Position numbers and translations under genes: made by a program. A stretch of 8,540 nucleotides of DNA, taken from assembly GCA_035295665.1 (NCBI GenBank), contig DATGIQ010000345.1, positions 1 through 8,540 on the forward strand, given 5' to 3'. The notes beneath the pieces were generated by a model. It was not told where the DNA came from. It saw only the letters and a program-made list of their open reading frames with translations, and searched no databases. This DNA is from DATGIQ01 sp035295665. GTDB lineage: Bacteria; Planctomycetota; Planctomycetia; Gemmatales; Gemmataceae. Position 1 is the first letter of the stretch, and every line of letters begins with the position of its first letter. Below are positions 5,460-8,540 of this stretch, piece by piece.

Positions 5460-7046
5460 CTACGCATACACCCGATAATCCAGATCCGGAAAGAGGTTGT
5501 GCCGCCGTTCGATCTCGCCCAGCCAGGAATCATCCACGACGCCCTGCTTGATCTGTTCGTACAGCGTATTGAAATTCAAGACGTGAATGCGGGTGCGTTC
5601 CCGTGCATAGTCCACCATCGTGCCCGTCTTCAAGATAAAGGCCCAATCGCTCGATTGTGCCAGCATCAATTCGCGGGCAGCCTGGTTCAACGCGCGTCGC
5701 TCCAGCGGAGTCGGCTGAGCGTACCGCTGGGCCAACTCCACCATCCGGTCCGAATCCTCATGGAGGTGGCGATAGATCCAGTCGTTGGAACCTTCGAGCC
5801 AAACTTCGCAGTAACCTTTGTAGCCCCAGCTCGACAGCGTGGGTTGCGATTTCTGAATCTTGCGATAGCGCTCCAGGTATTCCGGGATCGTGATCGTTTT
5901 CACCGTCTGCTGATCGTAATGCAGTTTGCGGAGCAGATAATTGATCCAATCCGGCCCCTCGAACCACCAATGGCCAAACAGCTCGGCATCGTACGGAGCC
6001 ACAATCAAGGCTGGCCGGCCGTCCATCGCTCCGCTCAACCATTCGACCTGCTTCTCGCGATTGAACATGAAGTTGCCGGCGTGCTCCGCGGCTTTGTCGA
6101 GAGCTGACTTGGGGTGGTAAGGCAATTTGTGATCGGTCCTACCGGTGATCTTGTAATACTTGATGCCGAGATGGCTGCGGATGCCGCTGTCGTGAAGATG
6201 CGGCCGGAGATACTCGTAATCCAGATCAAAACCGACATCGCGGTAAAAATCTCGATAGTGGTAGTCGCCGGGATAGCCTTCGACCGCGCTCCAAACCTGC
6301 TTCGATGATTCCGTGTCTCGAGCCAGGGCAGCGACACTGCTGTTGGGACACAGGACCGGGGCGTAGATGCCGAACTTGGGCCGTGGTTCCGCGAACAACA
6401 CGGCATGCGTGTCAGTGAAGAAATAGCGAATCCCCGAATCCCGCAGCACTTCATCCACTCCCGGAGCGTAGCCACACTCCGGCAGCCAGATGCCCTGCGG
6501 CCGTTTACCGAAATGGCGGGCGAATTCGCGGGCCCCGATTTCGATCTGAGCCCGGACCGCGTTGGGATTGAGGGTCATCAACGGCAAGAAGCCATGCGTC
6601 GCCGCGCAGGTAATCAACTCCAATTTACCCGCCTCGTAGAAACGTCGGAAGCCGTTGAGCAAATTGTTGCCGTACTGGTTGACGAAGACCTCCCGCGCCC
6701 GCTGGAAACGCTGCTGGTACATGTGGGCCAGGGGACTGAACTCCGGCTGCCAGCGGGTACGTACCACCTCCTTGCCCGCCAGAGTCAGGAGGTTGTCGAG
6801 ATGGCGAAGGTAGCGGTATTGCAAGAGTGGATCGCTGAGCATGCCGGCCAAGGTCGGCGTAACCGACATCGTCAATCGCCAATCCACGCCGTCGCGCTCC
6901 AGGCTATCGAAAACCTCCAGGAGCGGGATATACGTTTCGGTGATCGCTTCGTAGAACCAGTCCTCTTCGAGGAAATCCTCGTACTCCGGATGACGGACGT
7001 ACGGCAGATGGGCGTGCAATACCAGGCAGAGATGACCAAGCGGCAT
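5460..7046 (-). CDS. GH57 family 1,4-alpha-glucan branching enzyme
   Basis: This cytoplasmic enzyme cuts alpha-1,4-glucan chains and rejoins them as alpha-1,6 branches in glycogen-like polymer. The 528-residue length fits the GH57 branching-enzyme group (AmgC/TK1436/Thermus type). The five GH57 regions can be followed: HAHLPYVRHPE (11-21), the block around ATHGFLP (149-155), WLPECGYAPG (187-196, nucleophile Glu190), PYDAELFGHWWFEGP (351-365, acid/base Asp353) and SSWGYKGYCEVWLEGSNDW (405-423). The C-terminal helical region (about 425-528, DUF1957-like) is typical of branching members rather than 4-alpha-glucanotransferases. The ATG at 7046 gives the usual MPLGHLCLVLHAHLP start; an upstream GTG at 7052 adds only two residues, and neither has a strong ribosome site. 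No other glycogen genes are in the window. It is separated from the amidohydrolase by 126 bp and may have its own promoter. Confidence 0.93.
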   Translation of the reverse strand: MPLGHLCLVLHAHLPYVRHPEYEDFLEEDWFYEAITETYIPLLEVFDSLERDGVDWRLTMSVTPTLAGMLSDPLLQYRYLRHLDNLLTLAGKEVVRTRWQPEFSPLAHMYQQRFQRAREVFVNQYGNNLLNGFRRFYEAGKLELITCAATHGFLPLMTLNPNAVRAQIEIGAREFARHFGKRPQGIWLPECGYAPGVDEVLRDSGIRYFFTDTHAVLFAEPRPKFGIYAPVLCPNSSVAALARDTESSKQVWSAVEGYPGDYHYRDFYRDVGFDLDYEYLRPHLHDSGIRSHLGIKYYKITGRTDHKLPYHPKSALDKAAEHAGNFMFNREKQVEWLSGAMDGRPALIVAPYDAELFGHWWFEGPDWINYLLRKLHYDQQTVKTITIPEYLERYRKIQKSQPTLSSWGYKGYCEVWLEGSNDWIYRHLHEDSDRMVELAQRYAQPTPLERRALNQAARELMLAQSSDWAFILKTGTMVDYARERTRIHVLNFNTLYEQIKQGVVDDSWLGEIERRHNLFPDLDYRVYA

Positions 7047-7095
7047 AGGCACCTGTCTATGTGCAGTCGTTCACGCGGGATCCTGTCACTGGGGT

Positions 7096-7124
7096 TTAAT
7101 ACAGATCGACGGGGAAAGGTTCAA
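7096..7124 (-). promoter_or_regulatory. Possible sigma70-type promoter for the GH57 gene
   Basis: On the minus strand TTGAAC (7119-7124) is followed after 17 bases by TATTAA (7096-7101), each matching the consensus at four of six positions. The -10 lies 49 bases before the ATG at 7046. The A+T-rich box stands out in a GC-rich spacer, but the match is only moderate. Confidence 0.35.
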
Positions 7125-7172
7125 GGTGCCGGTCCGCGGCGTCCCGATCGGAGAGAGCCTCCCCTTCGCTGC

Positions 7173-8429
7173 TCAGGTTTTTTGGATCCACTTTCCTCGA
7201 AATAAGGTGGCCTGAATGGGCAGCGAAGATGCGAAGATAGCTTCATACGGGTCGCTGTCCATCTCCAGGGGAAGCGGGAGCACAACCAGATCGGCAGATT
7301 TACCGGGGGCCAAGCTTCCGGTTTCCTTCTCCCAGCCGAGCGCCTCGGCCCCCGAGAGGGTGAGCATGCGGAGGAGTGTGGCAGGCGGCAGATCGGGATA
7401 ATGCCGGTACAGGAAGCGGGCCTCGGCGAGCACATCGAGATCCGGATTGGACGCCAGGCTGTCGGTACCCAAGGCAATCCGTACTCCCTCGGCCAGCAAC
7501 CGGCGAAACGGGTGCGGCTCGTGGCCAAAGGCGGCATGCGTACGGGGACAGTAGACAAGCGTGGCACCGGGAGAGAAGCCGGCCGGGGCGTCGAGATAGT
7601 TGCCATGGATGAACAGGACGTTGGCCGCCGGCCTTGCGAGCCGGAACACTTCGTCGATCCCCTTGGCCAATCCTTGGGCATCCCACACCCCCAGTTCCGA
7701 CAGGAAGGGAACGAATGGGCCGCGGTGATGCTCCAGAAGTTCCAGCTCCTCGCGTGTTTCCGCCAGGTGGATGGCCAACGGGATCTGTTGCATTCCAGAG
7801 AGGCGCGCCGTCGCTCCGAATACTGAAGCCCGGACGCTGTATGGTGCATGTGGGCTCAATCCCGGCCGGCAGCTTTTCCCACCGGGATGATTCCGGACCC
7901 ATTCGCAGGCTGCGGCCCAGGTTTGGTGAGCCCGTGTTCGTGGCAGCCCAAGCAATTCCGCGAAGACGACGGCCCGGATGCGGTTCGTTTTCGCCAGTAT
8001 GTCCCAGCTGAGCCCTTGACTGGAAATGTCGGCCAGGAGCGTAGTCCCCGCGGCCAAGCATTGCTTGAGGTTCGCACGGATATTCCTGCGTACTTGATCG
8101 GGGCGCAAGTTTCGGCGCTGGGCAATGACGGTCCGGAGCCAATCGGTGAAGGGCAATTTCTCGTACAAGCCTGGAGCGCCAGCGAAGGCCCTTCGCTGGC
8201 GCTCCAGGCTGGTGTCCGCCAGGGCGCTTAGATCGAGGTGCGTGTGAGCGTTGACCAGACCGGGCAGGATGGCCACGTTCCCGAGGTCGTGATCGGCGGG
8301 GCGCGGACCAGGGGGCTCGACAGCTAGGATCCGGGTGCTGCGGATCGTGACAATCCCCCGTTCGAGGGGCGGACCTTCGACGGGAAGTATCCAGCGGGCC
8401 GTCAGAGACCAGGGTTGGACGCTGCCCAC
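7173..8429 (-). CDS. Amidohydrolase of the chlorohydrolase/deaminase type, probably aminodeoxyfutalosine deaminase-like
   Basis: This 418-residue metal-dependent hydrolase belongs to the amidohydrolase superfamily branch that includes SAH/MTA deaminase, guanine deaminase and aminodeoxyfutalosine deaminase. Metal and catalytic motifs are in order: GLVNAHTHLDLS (57-68; His62, His64), SPHAPYSV (192-199), HLAET (221-225; His221, Glu224), FIHGNY (273-278; His275) and ALGTDSLASNP (319-329; Asp323). The stretch GPFVPFLSELGVWD (237-250) together with CPRTHAAFGH (294-303) resembles the futalosine-pathway (menaquinone) deaminases, a recollection of family style that should be tested by phylogeny. The GTG start at 8429 is the only in-frame start and has AAGGAG nine bases upstream. 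Residues 74-87 are encoded by a perfect palindrome and look like an extra loop. The gene overlaps the end of its upstream neighbour by 28 bp, suggesting co-translation. Confidence 0.85.
   Translation of the reverse strand: MGSVQPWSLTARWILPVEGPPLERGIVTIRSTRILAVEPPGPRPADHDLGNVAILPGLVNAHTHLDLSALADTSLERQRRAFAGAPGLYEKLPFTDWLRTVIAQRRNLRPDQVRRNIRANLKQCLAAGTTLLADISSQGLSWDILAKTNRIRAVVFAELLGLPRTRAHQTWAAACEWVRNHPGGKSCRPGLSPHAPYSVRASVFGATARLSGMQQIPLAIHLAETREELELLEHHRGPFVPFLSELGVWDAQGLAKGIDEVFRLARPAANVLFIHGNYLDAPAGFSPGATLVYCPRTHAAFGHEPHPFRRLLAEGVRIALGTDSLASNPDLDVLAEARFLYRHYPDLPPATLLRMLTLSGAEALGWEKETGSLAPGKSADLVVLPLPLEMDSDPYEAIFASSLPIQATLFRGKWIQKT
8168..8210. repeat. Perfect 43-bp palindrome inside the amidohydrolase gene
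   Basis: Two perfect 21-bp inverted arms (8168-8188 and 8190-8210) flank a single central base at 8189. The left arm on the plus strand begins AGCCTGGAGCGCC and ends AGCGAAGG. On the minus strand it is translated without interruption as SLERQRRAFAGAPG, residues 74-87 of the amidohydrolase, just after the first metal-binding motif. No second copy was seen in this window; shorter matches around GCGCTCCAGG in the GH57 gene are explained by Leu-Glu-Arg codons. Confidence 0.9.
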
Positions 8430-8540
8430 TGTTCCCGGCTCCTTATTTTCTCGAAACTCCGCGCCGTCACCGTGCGCACACCGTACTGCTCCTCCACAAC
8501 CCCAGTCACAAGATATGGCCCCAGCGTCAGGTACGCAACG
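8402..8540 (-). CDS. C-terminal end of an upstream gene, possibly DnaE-type polymerase OB-fold tail
   Basis: From the right edge one minus-strand frame stays open for 45 codons and ends at TGA 8402-8404, 28 bp inside the amidohydrolase gene. It reads LTLGPYLVTGVVEEQYGV and then RTVTARSFEKIRS, alternating hydrophobic strands with a turn, as in an OB fold. C-termini of bacterial DnaE-type DNA polymerases end in a similar style, but 45 residues are too few to assign. Codon third positions are mostly G or C, as in the neighbouring genes, which supports real coding. The ribosome site of the amidohydrolase lies inside this frame. It could also be a chance open frame. Confidence 0.5.
   Translation of the reverse strand, partial: VAYLTLGPYLVTGVVEEQYGVRTVTARSFEKIRSREQWAASNPGL
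8439..8444 (-). promoter_or_regulatory. Ribosome binding site for the amidohydrolase GTG start
   Basis: AAGGAG on the minus strand lies nine bases before the GTG at 8429. This strong site supports the non-ATG start and sits within the tail of the upstream reading frame, as expected for translationally coupled genes. Confidence 0.7.

Noticed and set aside
4920..6107. Plus-strand open frame of 395 codons spanning the spacer
   Set aside because: It is antisense to the start of the carotenoid oxygenase and the end of GH57, both unmistakable. Only its short middle part is meaningful, because it happens to contain the phosphodiesterase relic.

Overview
The window is about 8.5 kb of GC-rich bacterial chromosome, densely packed, with seven substantially covered protein genes, one gene tail at the right edge and one gene relic. 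No rRNA, tRNA, CRISPR array or intact mobile element was found. No gene-free stretch exceeds about 230 bp. The gene mix (GlmS, a Rieske oxygenase, a GH88 unsaturated-uronide hydrolase, a carotenoid-cleavage-type oxygenase, a GH57 branching enzyme and a probable futalosine-pathway deaminase) would fit a planctomycete-like heterotroph. That taxonomic reading is a weak inference; no single gene here proves it.

Left part (1-3730). The 5' end of glmS runs leftward off the window from 887. Divergent from it, after a 188-bp intergenic region with a plausible glmS promoter, is a rightward three-gene cluster: Rieske non-haem iron oxygenase (1076-2074), GH88 hydrolase (2105-3241) and a YfcE/MJ0936-type phosphodiesterase (3245-3730). 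The gaps are 30 and 3 bp, so this is very probably one operon. GH88 enzymes act on 4,5-unsaturated uronic acids released by polysaccharide lyases, so the operon may handle uronic-acid oligosaccharides, with the Rieske enzyme modifying a sugar or a linked aromatic group.

Middle (3731-5459). A leftward carotenoid oxygenase gene (3957-5234) sits between two non-coding spacers of about 225 bp. The right spacer holds a decayed, frameshifted copy of the last ~39 codons of a phosphodiesterase closely similar to the intact one on the left. The intact phosphodiesterase 3' end and this relic therefore flank the oxygenase gene as direct repeats. The relic's stop lies 19 bp from the GH57 gene, which suggests that a phosphodiesterase gene once ended directly against GH57 and that the oxygenase segment arrived or was rearranged later.

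Right part (5460-8540). Three leftward genes follow: a GH57 alpha-glucan branching enzyme for glycogen-type polymer (5460-7046), an amidohydrolase of the chlorohydrolase/aminodeoxyfutalosine deaminase type (7173-8429), and the tail of an upstream gene (8402-8540) overlapping it by 28 bp. The amidohydrolase coding sequence contains a perfect palindrome, two 21-bp arms around one base, translated in frame as an apparent extra loop. This palindrome and the phosphodiesterase relic are the two most unusual structures in the window.
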